Assembly (NCBI GenBank): GCA_963803755.1
Contig: CAWDNP010000008.1
Coordinates: forward strand, 1 to 13,959
DNA: 13,959 nucleotides
DNA from: CAVUPF01 sp963803755
Lineage (GTDB): Bacteria; Actinomycetota; Thermoleophilia; Solirubrobacterales; 70-9
Direction of reading: 5' to 3'
A program made the position numbers and the translations under genes. Shown in pieces: positions 6,126 through 13,959 of the stretch. Under the pieces are notes generated by a model that worked only from the letters and a program-made list of their open reading frames with translations, ran no database searches and was not told where the DNA came from. The stretch's first letter is position 1, and the number at the start of each line of letters is the position of its first letter.

Positions 6126-7580
6126 TCACCTGAGCGGGATGTCTATGGCGCTGGCGACCCGTCGCGACTCCTTCTGCGCATACATCCGCACGTCGGCGAG
6201 CTGCAGCGCCTCGGAGGGGTTGCTCGCCTCGCTGGGGATCTTCGCCGCACCCCAGGAGGCAGTGACGTCAAAGCCCTTGCCGGTTGCGGTCAGGGCCTTC
6301 GCCGCCCTCCTCCTCGCGGTGTCGAAGTGCACCTCCTCACAGGTCAGCAGCACGCAAAACTCATCACCGCCGATTCGGTAGGCGGCCCCGTCCTCGCCGG
6401 TCTCCTCGCGCAGCTCGCGCCCGAGGCGGATGAGGAGCTCGTCGCCGGCTGGATGGCCGAAGGTGTCGTTGAAGCTCTTGAAGCCGTTGAGGTCGAAGAG
6501 CAGCAGGGTCACCGGCTCCTCCTCGGTTGCCCTCGCGCAGTAGGCCTCGAGGTCGGCCTGCATCCCGCCGCGACTGCCGAGTCCAGTCAGCGGGTCGGTC
6601 CGCACCTGCTCCAGCAGGGACTTGTTCTCCCGCACGCTCATCCCGAGGCGGACGATCACGGCGATCATCGTCGCCGCCCAGAGCACGGTCGAGAGGCCGC
6701 TGGCGGCGCTGAAGTACTGCAAGGCGAAGAGCCCGATCATCACCGTGGCCGAGAGCGCCGGGACCATAAACTCGCGCCAACCCTCAAAGCACGCCGAGAC
6801 CCGGATCGTGGCGGCGCTTCGTTGCCAGAGCTCCGCGCCCAGGCAGGCGGCGGCGATCAGGTAGATCGGGTCGGTCCAGTCGCCTCCGGGCAGGTTGACT
6901 CCGGTCGTTTGCAGCGTGTAGACGACGTCGGCAACCACCAGCGCCGCCAGTCCGGCGAGCAACAGCGACCAGGTGTGGCCGGGCCGCCAGCCGGTCAGCG
7001 CGATCACCCCGACCACCAGCGAGAGCATCGCGATGTCGCCGATCGGGTAGGCGAGCGTCGTCGCAACCTGGACGGGGCTGCCGCTGGTCCGGTTGGCGAT
7101 GAAGTCGAAGACGAGTGCCGTCCCCAGCGCCGCGGTGCCGAGGCCTGCGATCAGGCCGTCCATCCGCAGTCGCCAATCCACCTCGTGCGCTCTGGCGCGG
7201 ACCAGCAGCACGACTCCGAGGGCGGCGAGGGGATAGAAGGCGAGGTAGCCGATGTCGGCCGGCGAGGGGAAGGGTGGGGATGGGTTGTGGAGGATGAAGG
7301 CCGTCCAGTAGACCTCCGACGCTCCCCAGGAGAGGGTTGCGGCACCGATCGCCAGCCAAGCGCCGCGCTCGTTTTCCCCGCGTCGCGCTCTCGCCAGGCA
7401 GGCCAGCCCGGCGGCGATCACCACGGCGTCATAGATCGGTCCTTCCGCCGCGTAGTTAAGGCCGGGGCCGCCGAGCCCGAACCAGATGTGCAGGGTGACG
7501 AGGGCGGTGCCGCCGAAGAGCACGATCGCCAGCGCGCCCCGCAGCGCGCGGGCGCCCGCCGGCTCTCTTGGCCCGCTCAC
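6126..7580 (-). CDS. Membrane-bound diguanylate cyclase (multi-TM sensor + GGDEF domain)
   Basis: The 484-residue protein should make cyclic di-GMP from two GTP. The first 310 or so residues form about ten hydrophobic segments, an integral-membrane sensor region with no named domain that I recognise. The GGDEF domain follows: TDPLTGLGSR, FDLNGFKSFNDTFGHPAGDE, RIGGDEF (GGDEF at 404-408) and LADVRMYAQK. The active site is intact. The RxxD product-inhibition motif expected upstream reads GEDG, so allosteric feedback is probably absent. No EAL or HD-GYP domain is attached. The frame is open to a TTG at 7649 inside rpmE; GTG at 7580 is preferred because AAGGTGG precedes it and it gives a short leader before the first helix. 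GTG at 7589 is also possible. It is transcribed away from rpmE. Confidence 0.88.
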   Translation of the reverse strand: MSGPREPAGARALRGALAIVLFGGTALVTLHIWFGLGGPGLNYAAEGPIYDAVVIAAGLACLARARRGENERGAWLAIGAATLSWGASEVYWTAFILHNPSPPFPSPADIGYLAFYPLAALGVVLLVRARAHEVDWRLRMDGLIAGLGTAALGTALVFDFIANRTSGSPVQVATTLAYPIGDIAMLSLVVGVIALTGWRPGHTWSLLLAGLAALVVADVVYTLQTTGVNLPGGDWTDPIYLIAAACLGAELWQRSAATIRVSACFEGWREFMVPALSATVMIGLFALQYFSAASGLSTVLWAATMIAVIVRLGMSVRENKSLLEQVRTDPLTGLGSRGGMQADLEAYCARATEEEPVTLLLFDLNGFKSFNDTFGHPAGDELLIRLGRELREETGEDGAAYRIGGDEFCVLLTCEEVHFDTARRRAAKALTATGKGFDVTASWGAAKIPSEASNPSEALQLADVRMYAQKESRRVASAIDIPLR

Positions 7581-7622
7581 CGTGTCCACCTTGGTCCTAT
7601 CGGCAGGAGGCGGGCACTTCTC

Positions 7623-7636
7623 TAGACTGGGGGGGG
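7623..7636 (+). promoter_or_regulatory. Possible -10 element and G-run ribosome-binding site of rpmE
   Basis: TAGACT (7623-7628) matches the actinobacterial -10 pattern TAnnnT, and an eight-base G run (7629-7636) abuts the rpmE ATG. If TAGACT is the -10, the mRNA would have almost no leader. No good -35 is seen at 17-18 bases, so the promoter part is weak. Confidence 0.3.
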
Positions 7637-7852
7637 ATGAAGTCAGCAATTCACCCCGAGTACACGCTCGCCAACGTCCACTGCTCCTGCGGGAATCAGT
7701 TCTACACTCGCTCGACCAAGGCGGACCTCCATGTCGAGCTCTGCTCCGAGTGCCACCCGTTCTACACGGGCAAGCAGAAGCTGGTCGACACCGGTGGCCG
7801 GGTCGAGCGCTTCCAGCGCCGCGCCGCGAAGCACGCCAAGGCCAGGAAGTAA
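7637..7852 (+). CDS. rpmE: 50S ribosomal protein L31
   Basis: The 71-residue protein of the large ribosomal subunit has the usual L31 start (MKSAIHPEY) and body. Cys16, Cys18, Cys36 and Cys39 make it the zinc-binding (C+) form, which zinc-sparing paralogues lack. The frame is open further upstream, but the ATG at 7637 gives the normal length and sits right after a G run. The next gene starts three bases after the stop, so rpmE is the probable first gene of the L31 - DUF1385 - prfA - prmC - tsaC operon. Confidence 0.95.
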   Translation: MKSAIHPEYTLANVHCSCGNQFYTRSTKADLHVELCSECHPFYTGKQKLVDTGGRVERFQRRAAKHAKARK

Positions 7853-7855
7853 GCG

Positions 7856-8867
7856 GTGAGCCCGGAGGTGGGCTCAGCAGAGGCGCCGCCGGTCTCGCCC
7901 AACGGGGGCGATCCGCTGCGGATGCCCGACGGCGCGCTGGTCGCCAAGCGCGACGCGCCGGTCGGCGGGCAGGCGGTGCTGGAGGGGGTGATGATGCGCG
8001 GCGTTTCGACCTGGGCGGTTGCGGTGCGCCGCCCCGACGGCGAGGTCGAGATCAGCTCTCAGCCGCTCCTCCCCTGGGCGAAGCGCCACCGGGCCTGGCG
8101 GCTGCCGGTGATCCGCGGCGTTATCGCCCTCGGCGAGTCGATGAAGATCGGCTTTCGGGCGCTGGCGATATCCGCCAACGCCCAGCTCCCCGAGGACGAG
8201 GAGGGCGAGCCGGGAGGAGATCGGCGGCTGGGTCTGGGGGGCGACGGTCGTCCTCTCGCTGCTTTTGGCGATCGGGCTCTTCTTCGTCGTACCGGTTGGG
8301 CTGACCAGCCTGATCAAGGACCAGCTCGGCTCTCCCGTCCTCTTCTGGCTGATCGAGGGGACGCTGCGCACAGCGCTCTTCGTCGGCTACATCGCAGCGA
8401 TCAGCCGGATGAGCGACCTGCGGCGGGTCTTTGAGTACCACGGCGCCGAGCACAAGACGATCTCCTGCTATGAGGCCGAAGACGAGCTGGCGCCGGCGCG
8501 GGCCAAGCTGTACTCGCGCCTGCATCCGCGCTGCGGGACCAGCTTCCTGCTGGTCGTGATGGTCCTGGCGATCTTCGTCTTCGCGCCGATCGGGCTGCCG
8601 GCCTGGTACTGGCTGGTTGCCTCGCGCATCCTCGGCATCCCGCTGATCGCCGGGCTCTCCTACGAGGTGATCAAGTGGGCGGGGCGAAACCGCCGCAAAC
8701 GCTGGGTGCGCGCCGTTATGTGGCCGGGGCTAATGCTGCAGAACCTGACTACGCGGGAGCCCGACGAAGAGCAGCTTGCGGTTGCGATCGCCTCGCTGGA
8801 GGCCGTGCTGGCCCGGGAGTCACCCGAGGACGTCGCCGCTCAGCAGCACATCGAGATAGTCGCGTGA
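7856..8867 (+). pseudogene. DUF1385 (YqhQ-like) membrane protein, broken by a one-base frameshift
   Basis: The N-terminal half starts at GTG 7856 and carries the family signature PVGGQAVLEGVMMRG plus RGVIALGESMKIGFRAL. The C-terminal half lies in another frame and holds four membrane helices and the conserved EYHGAEHKTISCYE and LHPRCGTSF. The two halves join exactly if one G is removed from the GGG at 8212-8214, giving EPEEIGGW across the join and a 336-residue protein, normal for the family. Left as it is, the first frame runs on to 8434 as junk. The function of DUF1385 is not established. The stop overlaps the prfA start (GTGA). With both halves well conserved, an assembly indel or very recent mutation is more likely than old decay. 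Confidence 0.85.
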
Positions 8868-9931
8868 TCGAGCAGCTTGTTGAGCAGATCGAGGCGCGGT
8901 TCGCCGAGCTGGAGCGCCAGATGGCCGATCCAAGGGTGATTGGCGACCGGGAGCGCTACGCGGGGGTGGGACGCGAGTATCGCGAGCTGGCGCCGGCCCA
9001 TGAGCTGGCGCTTAAGTACAGGAAGCTTGGAGATGACCTGGAGGGTGCGACGGAGCTCTTGGAGGAGGGGGAGGATCCTGAGCTGCGCAAGGTGGTCGAG
9101 GAGGCTCCGGGGCGGTTGGAGGAGCTCGAGGATGAGATTCGGCTGGCGATGGTCGAGCGGGACCCCAGCGACTCCAAGAACGTGCTCGTCGAGATCCGGG
9201 CCGGGACCGGGGGGGACGAGGCGGCGCTGTTCGCCGGCGATTTATTCAAGATGCTCACCCGCTACGCGGAGGAGCGGGGATTCTCGACCGAGGTGCTCTC
9301 ACAATCGGCTGCTGAGGTGGGGGGGTTCAAGGAGGTCACCTTCGCGGTGAAGGGGGACGGGGCCTATTCGATCTTCAAGTATGAGGGTGGGACGCACCGG
9401 GTGCAGCGGGTGCCCGAAACGGAGTCCCAGGGCCGCATCCACACCTCCACCGCGACGGTCGCTGTACTGCCGGAGGCCGAGGAGGTCGAGGTCGAGGTTG
9501 ACCCGAACGACCTTCAAGTCGACGTCTACCGATCCTCGGGTCCCGGCGGGCAGTCGGTCAACACGACCGACTCGGCGGTGCGGATCACCCACAAGCCGAC
9601 CGGCATCGTCGTCTCGATGCAGGACGAGAAGTCCCAGCTTCAGAACAAGGACCGGGCGATGCGGGTGTTGCGGGCGCGGCTGTATGAGCGCGAGCTGGCC
9701 CGCCAGCAGGCGGAGATCGCCTCCGAGCGAAAGGCGCAGGTGGGGAGCGGTGAGCGCTCCGAGAAGGTGCGCACCTACAACTTCCCCCAGGGCCGGGTGA
9801 CCGACCACAGGATCAAGCACACCTCGCACAACCTCGACGGGGTGCTGGGCGGCGAGCTGGGCGAGTTCACGGACGCCCTTGCCGCCGAGGAGAAGAGGCA
9901 GAGGTTGGAGGCGGCAGCCTCGGCCGCCTGA
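8864..9931 (+). CDS. prfA: Peptide chain release factor 1
   Basis: The 355-residue factor reads UAA and UAG stop codons and triggers peptide release on the ribosome. The codon-reading motif is P184-E185-T186 in HRVQRVPETESQGRIHTS; the PxT type marks RF1, whereas RF2 has SPF. The catalytic GGQ is at 228-230 in SSGPGGQSVNTTDSAVR, and its glutamine is the target of PrmC, the next gene. The start is GTG 8864, overlapping the DUF1385 stop by three bases. The open frame further upstream lies within that gene. Length and motifs are typical. Confidence 0.97.
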   Translation: MIEQLVEQIEARFAELERQMADPRVIGDRERYAGVGREYRELAPAHELALKYRKLGDDLEGATELLEEGEDPELRKVVEEAPGRLEELEDEIRLAMVERDPSDSKNVLVEIRAGTGGDEAALFAGDLFKMLTRYAEERGFSTEVLSQSAAEVGGFKEVTFAVKGDGAYSIFKYEGGTHRVQRVPETESQGRIHTSTATVAVLPEAEEVEVEVDPNDLQVDVYRSSGPGGQSVNTTDSAVRITHKPTGIVVSMQDEKSQLQNKDRAMRVLRARLYERELARQQAEIASERKAQVGSGERSEKVRTYNFPQGRVTDHRIKHTSHNLDGVLGGELGEFTDALAAEEKRQRLEAAASAA

Positions 9932-10770
9932 TGCGCGTGGCCCCAACGACCACCGCGGGCAGCGTTCGCGACGCGATCGGGGCCGCGGCCGATGCCCTGG
10001 GTGCCGCCGGGGTAGCGAGCCCGCGACTCGACGCCGAAGTGCTCCTCGTCGAGGCCACCGGGCGCGACCGGGCGCAGCTCGCCGCCGATCCCGACGCCGC
10101 CGTGGGGGCCGATGTCGGGAGGCGCTTCGGGGAGATGGTGCGGCGGCGGTTGCGGCGCGAGCCGGTCGCCTACATCCTCGGCCGCAAGGGCTTTCGCAAG
10201 ATCGAGCTGGCGGTCGACCGCCGGGTGCTGATTCCCCGCCCCGAGACCGAGCTGCTTGTCGAGCTGGCGTTGGAGCTGCGGCCCGGCTCGGTCCTCGACG
10301 TCGGCACCGGGTCGGGGGCGATCGCGCTGGCGATTGCCGAGGAGATGCCGGAGTGCGAGGTGATCGCGACCGACACCTCGGCCGCGGCGCTGGAGGTGGC
10401 GCGCGCCAACGCCGAGCGACTCGGCCTCGGCGGGCGCCTCCGCCTACAGGAGGGCTCGGTCCCGAGGGGGATGACCTTTGAGTTGACCCTCGCCAACCTC
10501 CCCTACGTCGCGGATGCCGACTGGGCCTCGCTGCAGCCGGAGATCACGCGGTGGGAGCCACGCGAGGCGCTACTCGGCGGCCCCGACGGCCTCGACGTGA
10601 TCCGGGCTCTGATCCCCCGGGTCCGGCAGGGCAGGCTGGCCCTGGAGGTGGGGGAGGGGCAGGCAGAGGATGTCGCCGAGCTGCTGCGCGGCGCGGGCTT
10701 CGCGGAGATCCGTACTCGCCGCGATCTGGCCGGGATCGAGCGGGTGGTGGTGGGGGAGAGGCAGGTGTGA
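9931..10770 (+). CDS. prmC: Release-factor glutamine N5-methyltransferase
   Basis: The 279-residue enzyme methylates the GGQ glutamine of RF1 and RF2 using S-adenosylmethionine. The N-terminal helical domain (about 1-90) binds the release factor. IPRPETELLVELAL leads into the Rossmann-type SAM site DVGTGSG at 123-129. The catalytic motif is normally NPPY; here it is N189-L190-P191-Y192. NLPY is known in the rRNA dimethyltransferase family KsgA, so activity is plausible. The ATG shares one base with the prfA stop (TGATG), showing translational coupling of methyltransferase and substrate. Confidence 0.95.
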   Translation: MRVAPTTTAGSVRDAIGAAADALGAAGVASPRLDAEVLLVEATGRDRAQLAADPDAAVGADVGRRFGEMVRRRLRREPVAYILGRKGFRKIELAVDRRVLIPRPETELLVELALELRPGSVLDVGTGSGAIALAIAEEMPECEVIATDTSAAALEVARANAERLGLGGRLRLQEGSVPRGMTFELTLANLPYVADADWASLQPEITRWEPREALLGGPDGLDVIRALIPRVRQGRLALEVGEGQAEDVAELLRGAGFAEIRTRRDLAGIERVVVGERQV

Positions 10771-10805
10771 TGCGGCCGTGCGCCGGGGGGATGAGCGCCC
10801 CATGA
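10770..10805 (+). other. 11-codon mini-ORF bridging prmC and tsaC
   Basis: An ATG sharing its A with the prmC stop (TGATG) begins an 11-residue frame, MRPCAGGMSAP. Its TGA overlaps the tsaC ATG (ATGA). A six-G run and a second in-frame ATG (10791) lie inside. The arrangement would let a ribosome finishing prmC restart, translate 11 codons, and restart at tsaC. The overlaps are seen directly; the coupling role is inference. Confidence 0.35.
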
Positions 10806-11443
10806 CCGAGGTCGTCTCGGTCGAGCGGGACGGCGCCGATGCGACGCGGTTTGCCCTGGAGCGCTGCATCGCGGGCGCTGGGGTCGTCGTCTTCCCCGCG
10901 GATGGCCTCTACGGCCTCGCCTGCGACCCGCTCGACGCGGCCTCGATCGGGCGCATCCACCGGATCAAGGGCCGCGATGACGGCAAGCCCTCCGCCGTCA
11001 TGTACTTCTCGGCGCTGGCGATGCGCGAGCTGGTCGATGGGATCGGTCCCTGCACCGCCCGGGCGGTTGGCGCCCTCCTCCCGGGTCCGGTCACCCTGGT
11101 TCTCGCAAACCCGCGCCGCCGCTACCCGCTCGCCTGCCGCGAGGACCCCGAGCGCCTCGGCGTCCGTCTGATCGCCGGCCCGCTCGAAGGCGCCATGTGC
11201 CCGGTCTTTCAGACCTCAGCCAACCTCAGCGGCGCGCCGCCGGCGGCGCGATATGAGGACCTGCCCGCGGAGATCGTCGAAGCCTCCGACCTCGCCATCG
11301 ACGGTGGCGCCCTCACCGGGCTGCCCTCCACCGTCGTCGATCTCACCGGCCTCGATGAGGGCGGCGAGTGGACGATCCTCCGCGAGGGCGCCCTCTCGCC
11401 GGGCGACCTCGCCGCTTGCCTGGCCGACCTCGGCCCCGCCTGA
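10802..11443 (+). CDS. tsaC: L-threonylcarbamoyladenylate synthase (TsaC/Sua5/YrdC)
   Basis: The 213-residue enzyme makes threonylcarbamoyl-AMP from threonine, bicarbonate and ATP, the first step of the t6A37 modification in tRNAs that read ANN codons. The YrdC fold shows PADGLYGLACDP near the N terminus, HRIKGRDDGKPSAVMYF, LLPGPVTLVL, and the nucleotide-site TSANLSG. The length fits a TsaC-type protein with at most a short extension and no full Sua5 domain. ATG 10802 is chosen because the G-rich SD and the ATGA overlap precede it. It lies 31 bases after prmC, a pairing common in bacteria. Confidence 0.93.
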   Translation: MTEVVSVERDGADATRFALERCIAGAGVVVFPADGLYGLACDPLDAASIGRIHRIKGRDDGKPSAVMYFSALAMRELVDGIGPCTARAVGALLPGPVTLVLANPRRRYPLACREDPERLGVRLIAGPLEGAMCPVFQTSANLSGAPPAARYEDLPAEIVEASDLAIDGGALTGLPSTVVDLTGLDEGGEWTILREGALSPGDLAACLADLGPA

Positions 11444-11448
11444 GCTCA

Positions 11449-11477
11449 GCAGCGCTCGCCCCGGGTGCGAGCGCTGC
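11449..11477 (+). terminator. Strong hairpin between tsaC and glyA
   Basis: An 11-base-pair perfect stem (GCAGCGCTCGC with its complement, loop CCCGGGT) begins six bases after the tsaC stop. No T run follows, so it is not a classical intrinsic terminator. Its position suggests an operon end, 3'-end protection, or a boundary before glyA. Confidence 0.55.
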
Positions 11478-11562
11478 CAGGAAAGCTCCAAAAACGCCGG
11501 CTGCAAAGCGCCAGTTCACCTCCACAAAACGCTATCCGGCTCGCTGGTATCGTCGCTTGTCC

Positions 11563-12843
<1,281 letters not shown>

Positions 12844-12922
12844 CAGGGGCCCTGGGATCTGTCCTGGAAGAGGGCGTGCAAGGTGATCCGTGTGGGCTAT
12901 GTGCGCTGTCGCTGTGCCAGTA

Positions 12923-12949
12923 GGAGCGGCGCGCTCCGCGAGCCCTCGC
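12923..12949 (+). terminator. Tandem hairpins downstream of glyA
   Basis: GGAGCG-GCG-CGCTCC is followed immediately by GCGAG-CC-CTCGC, which forms as four pairs with a four-base loop. They lie about 80 bases after the glyA stop and lack a T run. They may end glyA transcription; tentative. Confidence 0.3.
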
Positions 12950-13026
12950 AGCGCTTTCAGGACTTTCGCCGTCAAGCCACGCTCCGCAGAGGTCCACTGG
13001 AGTCATAGGCCGCATTTGGCCCGGCA

Positions 13027-13750
13027 ATGCCGTCCCCGTGGGGCGGTAGCTTGCTTGACGTGAACTCTCCCCTGCTGGTAGAAGCGCCCCCGCCGCTCGA
13101 GCACCACCCGGTGGGTGCGTCGACCGGCTACATGGCTGGCCATCGGGGCGACTGGCCGAGGCTGGTCGAGGAGGCCGCGCGCCTCTCGAGCTTCGCGGTC
13201 GAGCTAGCGGCGCTCGAAGAGGACGAGCTGCCGGCCCTCCTGGATTTCTTGGCGAGTGAGCCGTCGCTGCCATTCAGATATCTGAGCGTTCATGGACCGA
13301 CCAAGGGAAGACGGATGCCGGAGGACGAGTTAGTGGCCTGCCTGACCGGGCTGCCCGCGTTCATCGACGCGATCGTGCTGCACCCGGATCAGATCGAGGA
13401 CCCGGCTCTCTACGCGCCGCTTGGCGGACGTTCTCGCGATCGAGAACATGGACTCTCGCAAGCGGGCCGGAAGGGACGGTGGCGAGCTGGAGCCGCTTTT
13501 CGAGGAGCTGCCGGCCGCTGGATTCTGCTTCGACGTGGCCCATACCTGGACCGTCGATCGAACAATGGGCGTCGGGGAAGACCTGCTTGACCGTTTCGCC
13601 CCGCGTCTCAGACACGTTCATTTGAGTTCGATCTCGGAGCATCTCGGGCACGTGCCGTTGAGCGCTGAGCACGAAGAACTCTTCGCCCCGCTGCTCTCCC
13701 GTTGTCGCGACGTTCCCTGGATTCTTGAGGCCGAACCGCGCCAACGCTGA
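13027..13750 (+). pseudogene. Sugar-phosphate isomerase/epimerase-like TIM barrel (AP-endonuclease-2 family), frameshifted
   Basis: Two overlapping frames give one xylose-isomerase-like TIM-barrel protein. The first frame (from ATG 13027, or GTG 13060) has GASTGYMAGHRGDW, RYLSVHGPTKG and AIVLHPDQIEDPALYAPL. The second continues from about 13421 with ADVLAIENMDSRK, GFCFDVAHTW, LRHVHLSSISEHLGHVPL and VPWILEAE. Removing one base, for example a T at 13421-13422, joins them as YAPLADVLAIENMD in a product of about 240 residues. The expected metal ligands are present: Glu in IEN, Asp/His in FDVAH, His in HVHLS, Glu in LEAE. The substrate is unknown. No SD is clear and codon use is less strict than in the neighbours. 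It is either recently broken or an indel error. Confidence 0.7.
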
Positions 13751-13924
13751 CGGCGCCCACTTGAATGCCCTCGAACAACTCGCCGAGCGCAGCGGCAGAG
13801 GGTTTCCGCATCTGACCGAGGCGAGGGCCCGAACCGAGCGCAGGCCGTCGGAGACACAGGAGCGCTTGCGCTGCTCTTCGAGACCCGCCTCGAGCCTTTG
13901 GTGAGGGAATACGGAATCTTCTGA
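13751..13924 (+). pseudogene. Possible decayed coding remnant at the right edge
   Basis: Past the TIM-barrel stop, one frame (from 13740) reads ANADGAHLNALEQLAERSGR, and another, near the end (from 13859), reads GALALLFETRLEPLVREYGI before a stop at 13922-13924. Both look protein-like but need a frame change to join. They could be a C-terminal extension of the preceding gene or part of another gene. No family is recognised. Confidence 0.2.
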
Positions 13925-13959
13925 GGGTGCCGGCTGGGCATCTTGTCGGCATGCCTGAG

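Noticed and set aside
6327..7625. Plus-strand ORF (432 codons) opposite the diguanylate cyclase
   Set aside because: Its composition is that of an antisense shadow; the minus strand carries a clear GGDEF domain.
8212..8214. Programmed ribosomal frameshifting in DUF1385
   Set aside because: There is no slippery heptamer or convincing downstream pseudoknot, and family members are ordinary single-frame proteins; an indel is simpler.
12844..13026. Possible tRNA or small RNA downstream of glyA
   Set aside because: There are short hairpins but no cloverleaf, no T-arm GTTCRA motif and no acceptor pairing.

Overview
This is a very GC-rich window, with a strong preference for G or C at third codon positions. 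The proteins look most like those of Actinomycetota, probably Thermoleophilia/Solirubrobacterales. That placement is an inference from overall composition and protein style, from the order rpmE - DUF1385 - prfA - prmC - tsaC - glyA, and from an ETF-quinone-oxidoreductase tail without the usual four-cysteine cluster. Two or more frame breaks lie in otherwise well-conserved genes. They could be real decay or indel errors in a draft or metagenome assembly.

Left part, 1-1663: the 3' end of an electron-transfer-flavoprotein:quinone oxidoreductase gene is followed closely by a 9-TM transporter of the drug/metabolite (NIPA-like) type. After a 120-bp gap comes a compact surface-glycan block at 1785-5865. 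It holds a DegT/DnrJ/EryC1-type sugar aminotransferase, a fused NAD-dependent sugar epimerase plus MGDG-synthase-like glycosyltransferase ending in a membrane anchor, and a membrane-anchored CE4 (NodB) polysaccharide deacetylase. These genes join by ATGA and TTGA stop/start overlaps, so they are almost certainly one transcription and translation unit. A plausible joint role is to make an amino- or modified sugar, transfer it to a membrane lipid or carrier, and trim acyl groups outside the cell. The product is unknown.

Middle part, 5866-7637: a 260-bp convergent gap holds terminator-like hairpins and a small possible ORF on the minus strand. Next is a minus-strand multi-TM diguanylate cyclase with an intact GGDEF site and no RxxD inhibitory site. 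It diverges from rpmE across about 57 bp.

Right part, 7637-12843: a housekeeping translation operon of ribosomal protein L31, a DUF1385/YqhQ-like membrane protein (broken by one extra base), release factor 1, its methyltransferase PrmC, and the threonylcarbamoyl-AMP synthase TsaC/Sua5. Junctions are tight or overlapping, and an 11-codon mini-ORF bridges prmC and tsaC. A strong 11-bp hairpin separates tsaC from glyA (serine hydroxymethyltransferase).

Beyond glyA, 12844-13959, the sequence is less orderly. A TIM-barrel sugar-phosphate isomerase/epimerase-like gene is broken by one frameshift but keeps all its apparent metal ligands. It is followed by about 200 bp of possible decayed coding sequence. 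The main candidates for a less-described system are the aminotransferase / epimerase-glycosyltransferase fusion / deacetylase block and the start-codon anomaly at its first gene.
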